Source: Planosporangium flavigriseum (GTDB lineage: Bacteria; Actinomycetota; Actinomycetes; Mycobacteriales; Micromonosporaceae). Taken from it: DNA of 64,000 nucleotides. Position numbers and translations under genes: made by a program. Under the pieces are notes generated by a model. It was not told the DNA's origin. It worked only from the letters and a program-made list of their open reading frames with translations, and did no database searches. Below are positions 32,567-43,991 of the stretch, piece by piece; positions within the stretch are counted from its first letter, which is position 1; each line of letters begins with the position of its first letter. The DNA is taken from contig NZ_JAATVW010000004.1 in assembly GCF_011947225.1 (NCBI RefSeq), positions 248,001-312,000 of the forward strand. The letters are read 5' to 3'.

Positions 32567-34497
32567 CAGTGCTGCACCCCGTCCAGCGTGAGCTGCGGCA
32601 GCCCGGTGCCCCCAGCTAGCGGCGTAGCGGCGCGCGCGGCCGTCACGTCCGCGGCGACCCGGCGCAGCCGGTCGGCGGCCGTCGGGTCGCCGCCGGCACT
32701 GTCGAGTACGGACAGGAAGCGGCCGGCCTCGCCGGCGAGCAGCTCGTGGATGCGCGTCGACAGGTCCTGCCGCGCCTTCTCGGCGAGGTCCCGGATCGCC
32801 TGGTCACCGAAGATCGCTTCCAGGACCTTCTGCGCGGCCACCGTCGTGCCGCCGGCCACCGCCACCTCGAGACCGGTCGGGATCAGCGAGGTGGCGACGA
32901 AGACGCCTGTCATCACCAGCAGGCCGGTGGCGTTGACCGCCAGCGCGCTGACTCGCGCGAACGCGCGTTTGTCGCCGGCCTGCGCGCGTACGAGCTCGAG
33001 CACGCCCCGCTGCCAGTCGCGTACCAGCCGCTCGGTGCGCTCGCGCAGGTCTGCCGAGGGTGCGCCCAGGTCGGCGCCCGCCGTCTCCAGGAGGCCGGCG
33101 CCGGCCGGGTGTACCCGCCAGGCCGCGACCGACCGCTCCGCGGCATCCGCGGCGGCGTTGGTCACCAGCGTGACGACTCCGGAACCCAGCGCCGCCTGCA
33201 GTCGCTCGCCCGGGTCGGGGCGGCCGGTCACCGCGGCCGTCAGCCGGTCGCGCAGCCAACCCACCCGCGCCTGCAGCCCGCGCATCAGCTCGCCGGTGCC
33301 CACGAGTTCCTGCCAACGGGCGAGGACTTCGCCCCGCAGCAGCGTGCCGTCGCGTACGCCCTGGTTGGCAGCTGCCTCGGCGTCTCCGTATGCGGCCGCC
33401 ACTCCGGCGGCCAGCGTGGCCCCGACATTGACCTGCTCCTCGGCGGCCTCGGCGAGGTGATCGACGGCAGGGCCCAGCGCGGCGAGGGCTCCGTCGACGG
33501 TCTGGCGGACGACCGCGGACCGGGCGTCGGCGGACTTCGCCAGCTCCGCGAACCAGTTCCGCAGCGGCGACACGATCCGGTCCGGTAGCAGGCCCTGCGC
33601 CTCCAGCTGGGTTTCCGGGAGTACGAACAGGGGCGCCGCGCCCAGCTCGTTGGCGCGGAGCATGCCGGTCAGATGCGGCCCGATGGCGTCGGCGGCACCC
33701 GGCGGCACCCGGTCGAGGACGAGCGCGACGGCGGTGCCCCGGGTGCTCGCGTTGCGCAGAAGCTCCCACGGCACGGCGTCCGCGTACCGAGCGGCCGTGG
33801 TCACGAAGAGCCAAAGATCCGCGGCGGCGAGCAGTTGTACGGCCAGCGCACGGTTGGCGTCGACCACCGAGTCGATGTCGGGCGCGTCCAGGAACGCCAG
33901 GCCCGGCGTCAGCCCCTGGGCCGAGATGACCTGGAGGCTGTCATGCCCGGCCGGACGGTTGGTGGTTCGGACGAGCCCGGGAAGCAGGCGCGCCTCGGTG
34001 AACCACGGCGCGTCCTGGGGGTGGCAGACGAGAACGGGCGCCCGGGTGGTCGGGCGTAGGACACCGGCGGCGCTGACCGGCGCCTGTACGAGGCTGTTGA
34101 CCAGCGTCGACTTGCCCGCTCCGGTCGAGCCGCCGACGACCACCAGCAGCGGTGCGTCCAGGCGTCCGAGCCGGGGGAGCAGGTAGTCGTCGAGCTGATC
34201 ACGAATGGCGTCGGCGGCGCGGGTGGCCTCGCCGGCTTCGGGTAGCGCCAGTGGGTACCGGACACCGGCGATCGTCTCGCGCAGCGCGGTCAGACTGGTG
34301 ATCAGTGCGCCGACGCCGGCCGGCTCGACAGCGCGGGGTTCAACGGAGGCTGGCTCGACAGCGGCGGAGTCGGCCGGCGCGGGCACCGTCGGCTCGCTCC
34401 GAGCGGCGGGAACGGCACCGGCCGGGGCGACGCTCGGTTCGCCCGCCGGCTGGGGCCGGCTGGCGCGCACGGTTGCCGGTTCGCCCTGCGTGGTCAC
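32566..34497 (-). CDS. Dynamin-like GTPase (DynA-like)
   Basis: A 643-residue GTPase with a disordered Pro/Ala/Glu N-terminus (1-60). P-loop GGSTGAGKS is at 122-130, with RPTTRAPVL (G2) and a G3-like AFLDAPDIDSVV in which DAPD replaces DxxG. A long helical C-terminal half (about 350-620) contains one hydrophobic region (ATGLLVMTGVFVATSLI) that may insert in membrane. It opens a co-directional run ending at 24239 and is coupled to the second GTPase by ATGA. By analogy with Streptomyces DynA it may act in cell division. GTG start at 34497. The shared promoter region with dnaK (divergent) is 241 bases. Confidence 0.78.
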   Translation of the reverse strand: MTTQGEPATVRASRPQPAGEPSVAPAGAVPAARSEPTVPAPADSAAVEPASVEPRAVEPAGVGALITSLTALRETIAGVRYPLALPEAGEATRAADAIRDQLDDYLLPRLGRLDAPLLVVVGGSTGAGKSTLVNSLVQAPVSAAGVLRPTTRAPVLVCHPQDAPWFTEARLLPGLVRTTNRPAGHDSLQVISAQGLTPGLAFLDAPDIDSVVDANRALAVQLLAAADLWLFVTTAARYADAVPWELLRNASTRGTAVALVLDRVPPGAADAIGPHLTGMLRANELGAAPLFVLPETQLEAQGLLPDRIVSPLRNWFAELAKSADARSAVVRQTVDGALAALGPAVDHLAEAAEEQVNVGATLAAGVAAAYGDAEAAANQGVRDGTLLRGEVLARWQELVGTGELMRGLQARVGWLRDRLTAAVTGRPDPGERLQAALGSGVVTLVTNAAADAAERSVAAWRVHPAGAGLLETAGADLGAPSADLRERTERLVRDWQRGVLELVRAQAGDKRAFARVSALAVNATGLLVMTGVFVATSLIPTGLEVAVAGGTTVAAQKVLEAIFGDQAIRDLAEKARQDLSTRIHELLAGEAGRFLSVLDSAGGDPTAADRLRRVAADVTAARAATPLAGGTGLPQLTLDGVQH

Positions 34498-34674
34498 GGG
34501 TCAAGGGTGCACGATCGCAGCCTCTGCCGACAATGCGGGGGTGCGTATATGTCGATCCTTTTGCCCGATTGTCCGCCGTCCAGCTGTTGCTGGCCGTCGA
34601 GTATTTGCCGCGGGTGTCGTTCAGATCACCGGATGGTGACTAGGCTTGCGCGAGGTTGGCTCAACCATGGCAGT

Positions 34675-34695
34675 ATTGAGCCCGGTCCACTCAAG
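34675..34695 (+). promoter_or_regulatory. HAIR operator (HspR binding site) upstream of dnaK
   Basis: ATTGAGC-N7-ACTCAAG fits the HspR-associated inverted repeat CTTGAGT-N7-ACTCAAG with two changes in the left half. A further half-site-like GGCTCAA lies at 34658-34664, forming a second dyad with TTGAGCC at 34676-34682. The site is 43 bases before the dnaK ATG and HspR is encoded at the end of the same operon. Confidence 0.85.
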
Positions 34696-34738
34696 TTAAC
34701 GACGGGGATGCCCCCTGGCCACTGGAGGAACGAAGAAC

Positions 34739-36600
<1,862 letters not shown>

Positions 36601-36604
<4 letters not shown>

Positions 36605-37386
36605 CCGAGAACCCCCGCCACACCGACGGTTCCCGGCCGGACGCGACCGAGTCGCGCCGGCCGGGCCCCGGCGACTCCGGCCGGCACGCCCAGAGCGGGG
36701 GTGTGCCGGCGGAGGCGGGACAGGAACGGGTCGTCATCCGGGACAAGCGGAAGATCAAAGTGTCTGACGGAAAGCACGCGAAGAGCACGACCACGGAAGC
36801 CGCCGGTGGCGAGGAGCAGGGCCAGAACGGGGTTGCCGAAGCGGCGCAGACCCAGGAGGGCACGCCGACTGCCGACGGCACGGGCAACCACGCATCCGGG
36901 GCGGCGGCGACCGAACCAGCGGACGAGCAGGCGGGGTCGGCGCAGCCGCTCGGTGCCGAGTTGTCGGCGCTGCGGGCCGAGCTTGACGAGCGTACGAGCG
37001 ACCTGCAGCGGCTCAGCGCCGAGTTCGCCAACTACCGCAAGCGCGTCGAGCGGGACCGGGCGCTGGTGCAGGAGCAGGCGACCGGCAACCTGCTGACCGC
37101 TCTCCTGCCCGTACTCGACGATCTGGACCGGGCCCGTGACCACGGTGACCTGGTCGGTCCGTTCGGGACGGTGGCCGACCAGTTGGTCGCCGCGCTGTCC
37201 AAGTTCGGGCTCACCCCGTTCGGATCAAAGGGTGACCCGTTCGACCCGAACCGGCATGAGGCGGTCGCCCACCTCACGTCGGCCGAGGTCACCGAGCCGA
37301 CCTGCGTCGACGTGATGCGGCGCGGCTACCTGCTGGGCGAGCGGTTGCTGCGTCCGGCGCTGGTCGCGGTCGCCGACCCCGAGTGA
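36601..37386 (+). CDS. grpE: Nucleotide exchange factor GrpE
   Basis: A 261-residue GrpE. Residues 1-115 are an unusually long, hydrophilic N-terminal extension of low complexity; the dimer coiled coil ([34 protein letters not shown]) starts near 119; the beta domain ends with [22 protein letters not shown]. It releases ADP from DnaK. GTG start overlaps the dnaK stop. E. coli GrpE is about 197 residues; actinobacterial proteins are often longer because of the N-terminal tail, as here. Confidence 0.96.
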
Positions 37387-37462
37387 TCAATTGTTGCGCC
37401 GGTCGCGGTGCCGCCACCCCTGGTACCGCGACCGGTGATCAGCTCAAGCAGGAGGCACCCCG

Positions 37463-38683
37463 GTGAGTTCCAAGGACTGGCTGGAGAAGGACTTCTACGC
37501 CGTCCTCGGCGTCGCCAAGTCGGCCTCCGCGGACGAGATCAAGAAGGCTTACCGCAAGCTCGCCCGTGAGCTGCACCCCGACCACAACCCTGGCGACAAG
37601 AAGTCCGAGGCGCGCTTCAAGGACGTCTCCGAGGCGTACGGCGTCCTCTCCGATGAGCGCAAACGCAAGGAGTACGACGAGATGCGCGCGCTCTTCGGGG
37701 CGGGCGCGTTCCGGCGTAGCGCCCGGGCGGGCGCCGGCGGTCCGGGCGGTGCGGGTGTCCCCTTCGACCTGTCCGACCTGTTCGGCGCTGACGCCGGGGC
37801 GTCCACGGGCGCCGGTGGCGACCGGCGGTTCGGCGGTGCCGGCTTCTCCGACCTGTTCAGCTCGATCTTCTCCGGCGGTGGGGCGGGCCGGCGGGGCGCG
37901 GGCCGCGGCCGGGACGTCGAAGCCGAGCTCACCCTGTCGTTCGCCGAGGCGGTCCAGGGCGCTACCATGCCGCTCACCCTGCGGACGCCCGGCGTCTGCG
38001 AGACCTGTCAGGGCAGCGGCGCGGCAAAGGGCAGCCAGCCGCGTACGTGCGCGGCCTGCCACGGTACCGGCCTGGTCACCAGCAACCAGGGTGCCTTCAG
38101 CTTCTCCGAGCCCTGCCGGGAGTGCCAGGGCGTCGGCAGCATCGTCGAGGACAAGTGCCCCGAGTGCCGCGGCACCGGCGGGGTCACCAAGACCCGTACC
38201 CTCAACGTCCGCATCCCGCAGGGCGTGAGCGACGGCCAGCGCATCCGGCTGTCCGGCCGGGGTGAGCCGGGTGAGCGCGGTGGCCCACCCGGTGACCTGT
38301 ACGTGTTGATTCGGGTCAAGCGAGATGACATCTTCGAGCGCAAGGGTGACGATCTCGCGCTGACCGTGCCGGTCACCTTCGCCGAGGCGGTCTTCGGCAC
38401 CGACCTTCGGGTCCCGACCCTCGACGGCACGGTGACGGTGCGGGTGCCGCCGGGCACCCCGAGCGGCCGCACGCTGCGTGTGCGCGGCAAGGGTGTCGTC
38501 ACCCGTTCCGGGCGGGCCGGAGACCTGCTCGTCACCGTGGACGTGCAGGTGCCCAAGGACCTGTCCGAGCAGGCCAGGAAGGCGCTGCAGGAGTTCGCCG
38601 ACGCGACTCCGCCGGCGCCGCGCGAGCGCCTCGACGCGGCGATCCGTCGGGCGACCGGTGAGAGCGGAAGGAGCCGGCCATGA
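37463..38683 (+). CDS. dnaJ: Hsp40 co-chaperone DnaJ (type I)
   Basis: A 406-residue type I DnaJ. The J-domain has HPD at 38-40. A Gly/Phe-like region follows (about 75-140, here rich in Gly/Ala). The zinc-binding domain has four CxxCxGxG repeats: [24 protein letters not shown] and CPECRGTG. Two C-terminal beta domains follow. It delivers substrate to DnaK and triggers ATP hydrolysis. GTG start 37463 with GGAGG upstream. The stop overlaps hspR in ATGA. Confidence 0.97.
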   Translation: MSSKDWLEKDFYAVLGVAKSASADEIKKAYRKLARELHPDHNPGDKKSEARFKDVSEAYGVLSDERKRKEYDEMRALFGAGAFRRSARAGAGGPGGAGVPFDLSDLFGADAGASTGAGGDRRFGGAGFSDLFSSIFSGGGAGRRGAGRGRDVEAELTLSFAEAVQGATMPLTLRTPGVCETCQGSGAAKGSQPRTCAACHGTGLVTSNQGAFSFSEPCRECQGVGSIVEDKCPECRGTGGVTKTRTLNVRIPQGVSDGQRIRLSGRGEPGERGGPPGDLYVLIRVKRDDIFERKGDDLALTVPVTFAEAVFGTDLRVPTLDGTVTVRVPPGTPSGRTLRVRGKGVVTRSGRAGDLLVTVDVQVPKDLSEQARKALQEFADATPPAPRERLDAAIRRATGESGRSRP

Positions 38684-39108
38684 GCGAGCATGTCGAAGAG
38701 ATCATGATCGGTATCGAGTCCGACGACAAGGTGCTGCTCATCTCGGTGGCGGCCCGCATGGCCGGCATGCACCCGCAGACGCTGCGCCAGTACGACCGTC
38801 TCGGGCTGGTGCAGCCCGGCCGGTCGGCCGGCGGCGGCCGCCGATACAGCCCGCGCGACGTCGCGCTGCTGCGTGAGATCCAGCGGTTGAGCCAGGACGA
38901 CGGGGTCAACCTGGCCGGAGTCAAGCGGATTATCGGCCTGGAACAGTTGGTCGCCGAACTGCAGGAGAGGCTGGCCGAGGCGCAGGAAGAGCTGGCCGAG
39001 GCGCGGCGGCGTATTGCCGAGCTGGAGGCGACGGCGTTCCCGCGCCGGGACCTGGTGCCGATGACCACCAGCCAGACGGCGCTGGTCGTGTGGCGGCCAC
39101 GCCGCTGA
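38680..39108 (+). CDS. hspR: Heat-shock repressor HspR (MerR family)
   Basis: A 142-residue MerR-type repressor. The DNA-binding head is [22 protein letters not shown] followed by the wing [18 protein letters not shown]. The C-terminal helix ([24 protein letters not shown]) is a dimerisation coiled coil. HspR represses dnaK and clpB through HAIR sites and works with DnaK as co-repressor. Both predicted target promoters are in this window at 34675 and 40096, so it regulates its own operon and clpB. Confidence 0.96.
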   Translation: MSEHVEEIMIGIESDDKVLLISVAARMAGMHPQTLRQYDRLGLVQPGRSAGGGRRYSPRDVALLREIQRLSQDDGVNLAGVKRIIGLEQLVAELQERLAEAQEELAEARRRIAELEATAFPRRDLVPMTTSQTALVVWRPRR

Positions 39109-39140
39109 CGCGGCCGGCTGCCCGCAGGCCGGGTGCCGTG

Positions 39141-39626
39141 TCAGCCTATGCGGCGAGGGTTGCGCACGAGCCCGCCCTCGCACCACTCGTGGTAGTCGAA
39201 CAGCTCGGGCCGGGCCAGCAGCATCCTGACGTTGTGCGCCCAGAAGCCGAGCGTCTCGTCGCCGTTCTGCTCGGCGTTCTCGACGAACTTGCGTAGCCGG
39301 CGACGCGGGTGTGCCCGGAAGTTGGTGCGCACACCGTCGGCCGCATAGATATACAGACAGTGCAGGGCGAAGCGGCGGGCCGGGCAGCTGCGGTCGGAGG
39401 CGATGTCGAAGAGCGTGCCGATGAGCCGGTCGCCGGAGACCAGCAGATCCCAGTCCGGTGGCAGGGTGTGGAGCAGCGTGACATCCGGGTGGTAGGCCCA
39501 GGCGCGCAGCTCTGCGGGAGTCGGATCGACGGGATTCGCGAAGCCGCGAAATGCCGCTGGTTGAAGGCTCACCGCTATCTCCTGTGGCCAGTCGGCTGCG
39601 TTGTGTGCTGGCAGGATCGGCGTCAC
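39141..39626 (-). CDS. Conserved-looking hypothetical protein
   Basis: A 161-residue soluble protein I do not recognise. Its composition is globular, with 14 Arg and several His/Trp (PHPDVTLLHTLPPDWDLLV, RRFALHCLYIYAADGVRTNFRAHPRRRLRKF, FWAHNVRMLLARPELFDYHEW). No signal or TM segment. It starts at a GTG at 39626 and lies in a convergent/tail position after hspR, 33 bases apart. The central region has evenly spaced hydrophobics typical of an alpha-helical domain. No function is proposed. Confidence 0.55.
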   Translation of the reverse strand: MTPILPAHNAADWPQEIAVSLQPAAFRGFANPVDPTPAELRAWAYHPDVTLLHTLPPDWDLLVSGDRLIGTLFDIASDRSCPARRFALHCLYIYAADGVRTNFRAHPRRRLRKFVENAEQNGDETLGFWAHNVRMLLARPELFDYHEWCEGGLVRNPRRIG

Positions 39627-39727
39627 CGTAGCTGGTCAGCGCCGGTCTATGGAAGGGCTGAAGGTGCGAGAGTGGCAGCACCGTCATGATCGGACATTCG
39701 AGCCATGGCCCGGTAGATTCCCGTGGC

Positions 39728-40000
39728 GTGACCAGCGAACCGATTCCACGCAACCGCGAGCTACGGCTGTCTGACGCCGACCGCGAGGGGGTGGTCGGGT
39801 GGCTCAACACCGCCCTTGCTGAAGGCCGACTCACCCTTGTGGAGTGTGCGGAGCGGGTCGACGCCGTCCTGCGGGCCAGGGCGTACAGCGAGGTGGAGCC
39901 GCACCTGGCCGATCTGCAGGTGCTGGCCGGCAATGCGCTGCTGATCCTTTCCGACGGGGCTACTGCCGACATCGACGACGTGCTGAAGGCGGCAACCTGA
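39728..40000 (+). CDS. DUF1707-domain small protein
   Basis: A 90-residue protein. Its core RELRLSDADREGVVGWLNTALAEGRLTLVECAERVDAVLRARAYSEVEPHLADLQ matches the SHOCT-like DUF1707 domain (RxSDxDRE, LxxALxxGRLTxxEFxxRxxAxxxARTxxEL). DUF1707 proteins often carry C-terminal membrane segments; this one ends right after the domain. GTG start 39728. Function of DUF1707 proteins is unknown. It is followed by about 145 bases including the HAIR site of clpB. Confidence 0.8.
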   Translation: MTSEPIPRNRELRLSDADREGVVGWLNTALAEGRLTLVECAERVDAVLRARAYSEVEPHLADLQVLAGNALLILSDGATADIDDVLKAAT

Positions 40001-40095
40001 CGGTGCGGCACCGGTACCGCTGCTGGCGTTGGAGCTGCTAGGTCGGCTCATTCCGCGATGGCCGGGTGTGGCCGTGTTCTCATGGCGGATCCAAA

Positions 40096-40116
40096 GTTGA
40101 GTTAGATAGACTCAAC
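40096..40116 (+). promoter_or_regulatory. HAIR operator upstream of clpB
   Basis: GTTGAGT-N7-ACTCAAC, with spacer TAGATAG, is a perfect 7+7 inverted repeat of the HAIR form CTTGAGT-N7-ACTCAAG (the outermost base pair differs). It lies 46 bases before the clpB start. HspR is encoded 1 kb upstream. Confidence 0.9.
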
Positions 40117-40162
40117 TCCGTACGCGGCATGCTCACCACGCCCGATGAAGTCCGAGGAGCCG

Positions 40163-42754
40163 ATGAACGCCGAACGTCTGACCACCAAGAGTCGCGAGGT
40201 CATCAAGGCGGCTGTCGACAGCGCCGCCACCCACGGCCACGCCACGGTCGAGCCGTGGCACCTGCTGCTCGCCCTGCTGGACACCGGTGGGTCCACCGCC
40301 TCGGCGCTGCTACGGGCGGTCGGGGCCAACCCGGCTGACGTGCGTCGGGAGGCGGTCCGCGCGGTCGAGAAGCTGCCGTCGGCGCGCGGTTCGTCCGTGG
40401 CCGAGCCGAGTGTCGCGCGCGAGTTCGCCAACGCGATCGCCTCGGCCGAGCAGATCGCCCGCCCGCTGGGCGACGAGTACGTGTCGACCGAGCACCTGCT
40501 GGCCGGGCTGGCTCGCGTCGGTGGGGCCGTCGGCAGCGCACTGCGCCGCGTCGGCGCTACCGAGGAGAGCCTCGTCGCCGCGTTCCCGCAGGTCCGGGGC
40601 GGCGACCGGCGGGTGACCACGGCCGATCCCGAGGAGACCTACCAGGCACTGACGAAGTACGGCGTCGACCTGACCGACCGTGCCCGCGAAGGCAAGATCG
40701 ACCCGGTGATCGGGCGCGACTCCGAGATCCGCCGGGTCATCCAGGTACTGTCGCGGCGTACCAAGAACAACCCGGTCCTGATCGGCGAGCCCGGCGTGGG
40801 CAAGACGGCGATCGTGGAGGGCCTGGCCCAGCGCATCGTGGCCGGCGACGTGCCGGAGTCGCTGCGCGACAAGCGCCTCGTCTCGCTGGACCTCGGAGCC
40901 ATGGTCGCGGGCGCCCAGTTCCGGGGACAGTTCGAGGAGCGGCTCAAGAGCGTCCTGGAGGAGATCAAGAACTCCAACGGCAAGGTCATCACGTTCCTCG
41001 ACGAACTGCACACCGTGGTCGGCGCGGGTAAGGCCGAGGGTTCGATGGACGCCGGCAACATGCTCAAGCCCATGCTGGCCCGTGGCGAGCTGCGCATGGT
41101 CGGCGCGACCACGCTCGACGAGTACCGCGAGCACATCGAGAAGGACCCGGCGCTGGAGCGGCGGTTCCAGCCGGTACTGGTCGGCGAGCCCAGCGTGGAG
41201 GACACCATCGGTATCCTGCGCGGCCTGAAGGAGCGCTACGAGGTGCACCACGGCGTACGGATCACCGACGGCGCGCTGGTCGCCGCCGCCGCGCTGTCCG
41301 ACCGGTACATCACCGACCGGTTCCTGCCGGACAAGGCCATCGACCTGATCGACGAGGCTGCCTCCCGGCTGCGGATGGAGATCGACTCACGGCCCACCGA
41401 GATCGACGAGATCCAGCGGGCGGTCGACCGGCTCGCCATCGAGGAGATGGCGCTGGCCAAGGAGCCTGACGAGGCCAGCGCGCAGCGGCTGGAGAAGCTC
41501 CGCGCCGAACTGGCCGACCGGCGCGAGCAGTTGACCGCGTTGACCGAGCGGTGGCAGTTCGAAAAGCAGCACATCGCCGCGATCTCCTCCACCAAGGAGG
41601 AGTTGGAGCGGCTGCGCGGTGAGGCCGAGCGGGCCGAGCGCGACGCCGAGCTGGAGCGGGCGGCCGAGCTGCGCTACGGGCGCATCCCGGAGCTGGAGCG
41701 GCGGTTGACCAACGCCGAGCAGGAGCTGGCGGCGCTGCAGAGCGGCGGGGCGATGCTCAAGGAAGAGGTCGGCGCGGACGACATCGCCACCGTGGTGGGG
41801 GCCTGGACCGGTATCCCCGCAGGCCGGCTGCTGGAAGGCGAGACCGCGAAGCTGCTGCGGATGGAGGAGTCCCTGCGCGCGCGGGTCGTCGGGCAGGACG
41901 AGGCTGTCGCGGCCGTTTCCGACGCCGTGCGGCGGGCCCGGGCCGGTATCGCCGACCCCGACCGCCCCACCGGCTCGTTCCTGTTCCTCGGCCCGACCGG
42001 TGTCGGCAAGACCGAGCTGGCCAAGGCGCTCGCGGAGTTCCTGTTCGACGACGAGCGCGCGATGGTACGCATCGACATGAGCGAGTACGCCGAGAAGCAC
42101 TCGGTGGCCCGCCTGCTCGGTGCCCCGCCCGGCTACGTGGGGTACGAGGAGGGCGGCCAGCTCACCGAGGCGGTGCGCCGCCGGCCGTACTCGGTGATCC
42201 TGCTCGACGAGGTCGAGAAGGCCCACCCCGACGTGTTCGACGTCCTGCTGCAGGTGCTCGACGACGGCCGCCTCACCGACGGGCAGGGGCGTACGGTCGA
42301 CTTCCGCAACGCGATCCTGGTGCTCACCTCGAACCTCGGTTCGCAGGTCATCGCCGACCCGACGCTGACCGAGGAGCAGCGCCGGGACGCGGTCATGGCG
42401 GTGGTACGCGGACACTTCAAGCCCGAGTTCCTCAACCGGCTCGACGACATCGTGGTGTTCGCCGCCCTGGCCGGTGACCACCTCAAGTCGATCGTCGACA
42501 TCCAGCTGGAGCGGCTGGCCCGGCGGCTGGCCGACCGCCGGCTCGAGCTCGACGTGTCCGACGGGGCGCGGGATTGGCTGGCGAGTAATGGGTATGACCC
42601 GATCTACGGTGCCCGGCCGCTGCGCCGACTCATCCAGACCGCGATCGGCGACCAGTTGGCGAAGGCGCTGCTGGGTGGCGAGGTCCGCGACGGCGACCGG
42701 GTGATGGTGGACCTGGCCGACGACAAGAGATCGCTAACGGTCCGAACCGCCTGA
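40163..42754 (+). CDS. clpB: Disaggregase ClpB (Hsp100)
   Basis: An 863-residue hexameric AAA+ disaggregase. ClpN repeats (about 1-145) recognise aggregates; AAA1 has Walker [10 protein letters not shown] and FLDELH; the middle coiled-coil domain (about 400-520) docks DnaK; AAA2 has [23 protein letters not shown] and LLDEVEKAH. No ClpP-binding IGF loop is needed. ATG 40163 is chosen since GAGGAG lies five bases before; an ATG at 40145 would extend by six residues. HspR control comes from the HAIR site just upstream. A hairpin ends the gene. Confidence 0.97.
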   Translation: MNAERLTTKSREVIKAAVDSAATHGHATVEPWHLLLALLDTGGSTASALLRAVGANPADVRREAVRAVEKLPSARGSSVAEPSVAREFANAIASAEQIARPLGDEYVSTEHLLAGLARVGGAVGSALRRVGATEESLVAAFPQVRGGDRRVTTADPEETYQALTKYGVDLTDRAREGKIDPVIGRDSEIRRVIQVLSRRTKNNPVLIGEPGVGKTAIVEGLAQRIVAGDVPESLRDKRLVSLDLGAMVAGAQFRGQFEERLKSVLEEIKNSNGKVITFLDELHTVVGAGKAEGSMDAGNMLKPMLARGELRMVGATTLDEYREHIEKDPALERRFQPVLVGEPSVEDTIGILRGLKERYEVHHGVRITDGALVAAAALSDRYITDRFLPDKAIDLIDEAASRLRMEIDSRPTEIDEIQRAVDRLAIEEMALAKEPDEASAQRLEKLRAELADRREQLTALTERWQFEKQHIAAISSTKEELERLRGEAERAERDAELERAAELRYGRIPELERRLTNAEQELAALQSGGAMLKEEVGADDIATVVGAWTGIPAGRLLEGETAKLLRMEESLRARVVGQDEAVAAVSDAVRRARAGIADPDRPTGSFLFLGPTGVGKTELAKALAEFLFDDERAMVRIDMSEYAEKHSVARLLGAPPGYVGYEEGGQLTEAVRRRPYSVILLDEVEKAHPDVFDVLLQVLDDGRLTDGQGRTVDFRNAILVLTSNLGSQVIADPTLTEEQRRDAVMAVVRGHFKPEFLNRLDDIVVFAALAGDHLKSIVDIQLERLARRLADRRLELDVSDGARDWLASNGYDPIYGARPLRRLIQTAIGDQLAKALLGGEVRDGDRVMVDLADDKRSLTVRTA

Positions 42755-42763
42755 CCGCGACGA

Positions 42764-42798
42764 TCTTGGACACCGGCCGGACTGGTCGGTGTCCAAGA
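42764..42798 (+). terminator. Terminator-like hairpin after clpB
   Basis: TCTTGGACACCG (42764-42775) pairs perfectly with CGGTGTCCAAGA (42787-42798) around an 11-base loop, a 12-bp stem. No T-run follows. It starts 10 bases after the clpB stop. The stem shares CTTGGACA with the hairpin at 57061. Confidence 0.65.
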
Positions 42799-42817
42799 CC
42801 TACCAGGAGGTGGGTTC

Positions 42818-43171
42818 ATGGAGGAGCTGGAACGGGCTCTGCAGGAGCTGGAGCGAGCAGACGTGGTCGCGTTCGGGGGCGTCGGCTTCGCCGGTGAGGT
42901 GCTGTCGGTGACCAGGGCGTTCGACGCCATCGTCGAGCAGTTGTCCCCCGAGCTGCATCCCCGGTTGGACCGCCTCTTCGACCGGGCCTCCCCGGCCGGT
43001 CGGGTGTACGCGGCCGTTCTGCTGGGCCGGATCGATCCGGACGCCGGCCGGCACGCGTGGCAGCGGCTGGAAGGCGACCGTGCCCCGGTCGAGACGTTCA
43101 GCGGCTGCGTCAAGAACCGCACCACCCTCGCCGAGTACGCGGCCGCACAGAACGAGGGCAAGCCGGACTGA
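42818..43171 (+). CDS. Small hypothetical protein after clpB
   Basis: A 117-residue acidic-start protein with leucine/glutamate-rich helix (MEELERALQELERADVVAF), a hydrophobic core FGGVGFAGEVLSVTRAFDAIVEQLSPELHPRLDRL and a C-terminal region with one Cys. It has AGGAGGTGGG upstream of ATG 42818, which makes it a real gene. I do not recognise a family. It comes after the clpB terminator and before two membrane genes. Confidence 0.6.
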   Translation: MEELERALQELERADVVAFGGVGFAGEVLSVTRAFDAIVEQLSPELHPRLDRLFDRASPAGRVYAAVLLGRIDPDAGRHAWQRLEGDRAPVETFSGCVKNRTTLAEYAAAQNEGKPD

Positions 43172-43200
43172 TCCGGGGCCGGCCGGGAAGCGTCATCGCA

Positions 43201-43923
43201 GTGAACCCCTCATCCGGGCCGGCGGACTGGCATCAGTGGCCGCCACATCCGGTCGGCGCTCCCGGGCCCGGGCGGCCGCCCCGGCCGTGGACCGTGTCGG
43301 TCGCGTCCGCCCTGCTCGTCGCTGCTGCGGTGGTTGCCCTGCTGCCGCTCGTCTCGCTGGTGTACGACCTCGTCCACTTCGACGACGTGCTGCGCCGCGC
43401 CGCCGAGCGGACGGCGGCCAGCCCGCAGGAGATCAGCCAGGAGCGCAGCGCCAACCGGATCGTCAGCGCTGTGGCGATCGCCGTCGTGCTGCTCACCTCG
43501 GCCGCTCTCTTCATACCCGCCCTGTGGCTGCGCCGCGGCAGCCCGGTCGCCCGGGCGTTTAGCTGTGTCGCCGGCTCGGGCGCGGCGCTCTGCTGCTGCG
43601 GCGGGTACGGGCTGAGTCTGGCCGCGCAGAGCTCGCCGAGCACCAGTGAGCTGCAGGCGGAGGTGACCCGGCTGTCGGCGCGGGAGACGCCGGCGTGGGT
43701 GCCGCTCATGTCCCTACCCGCGGTACTGGTCGTACCGCTGGCGATCACCGCTGTGGTGCTGCTGCTCCTGCCGCCGTCCAACCGCTTCTTCCGGCAGCCG
43801 CCGCCGGCGCCGCCACCACAGCCGTACGGCGGCTACTACGCATATCCGGCGAACCATCCCGAAGAACCGACCAACCCGCCGGACTCGCCGGATCACCCGC
43901 CCGGAAATCCGCCGCGCGAGTAG
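43201..43923 (+). CDS. 4-TM membrane protein with Pro-rich tail (paralogue 1)
   Basis: A 240-residue protein with four TM helices at about 34-56, 91-113, 121-140 and 165-190, then a Pro/Tyr-rich cytoplasmic tail (QPYGGYYAYPANHPEEPTNPP). The loop after TM1 has VYDLVHFDDVLRRAAE. Start GTG 43201. The closest relative in the window is the next gene: both end TM4 with AVVLLxLPxxxxFFRxxP and carry VYD after TM1. Unknown function. The gap to that gene is 68 bases. Confidence 0.7.
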   Translation: MNPSSGPADWHQWPPHPVGAPGPGRPPRPWTVSVASALLVAAAVVALLPLVSLVYDLVHFDDVLRRAAERTAASPQEISQERSANRIVSAVAIAVVLLTSAALFIPALWLRRGSPVARAFSCVAGSGAALCCCGGYGLSLAAQSSPSTSELQAEVTRLSARETPAWVPLMSLPAVLVVPLAITAVVLLLLPPSNRFFRQPPPAPPPQPYGGYYAYPANHPEEPTNPPDSPDHPPGNPPRE

Positions 43924-43991
43924 AGGGTCGCGCTTCCGATCTAGAGCCGATACCGTGTCCGCCGGGGCACTTCGGACCCGAGGAGACGTTG

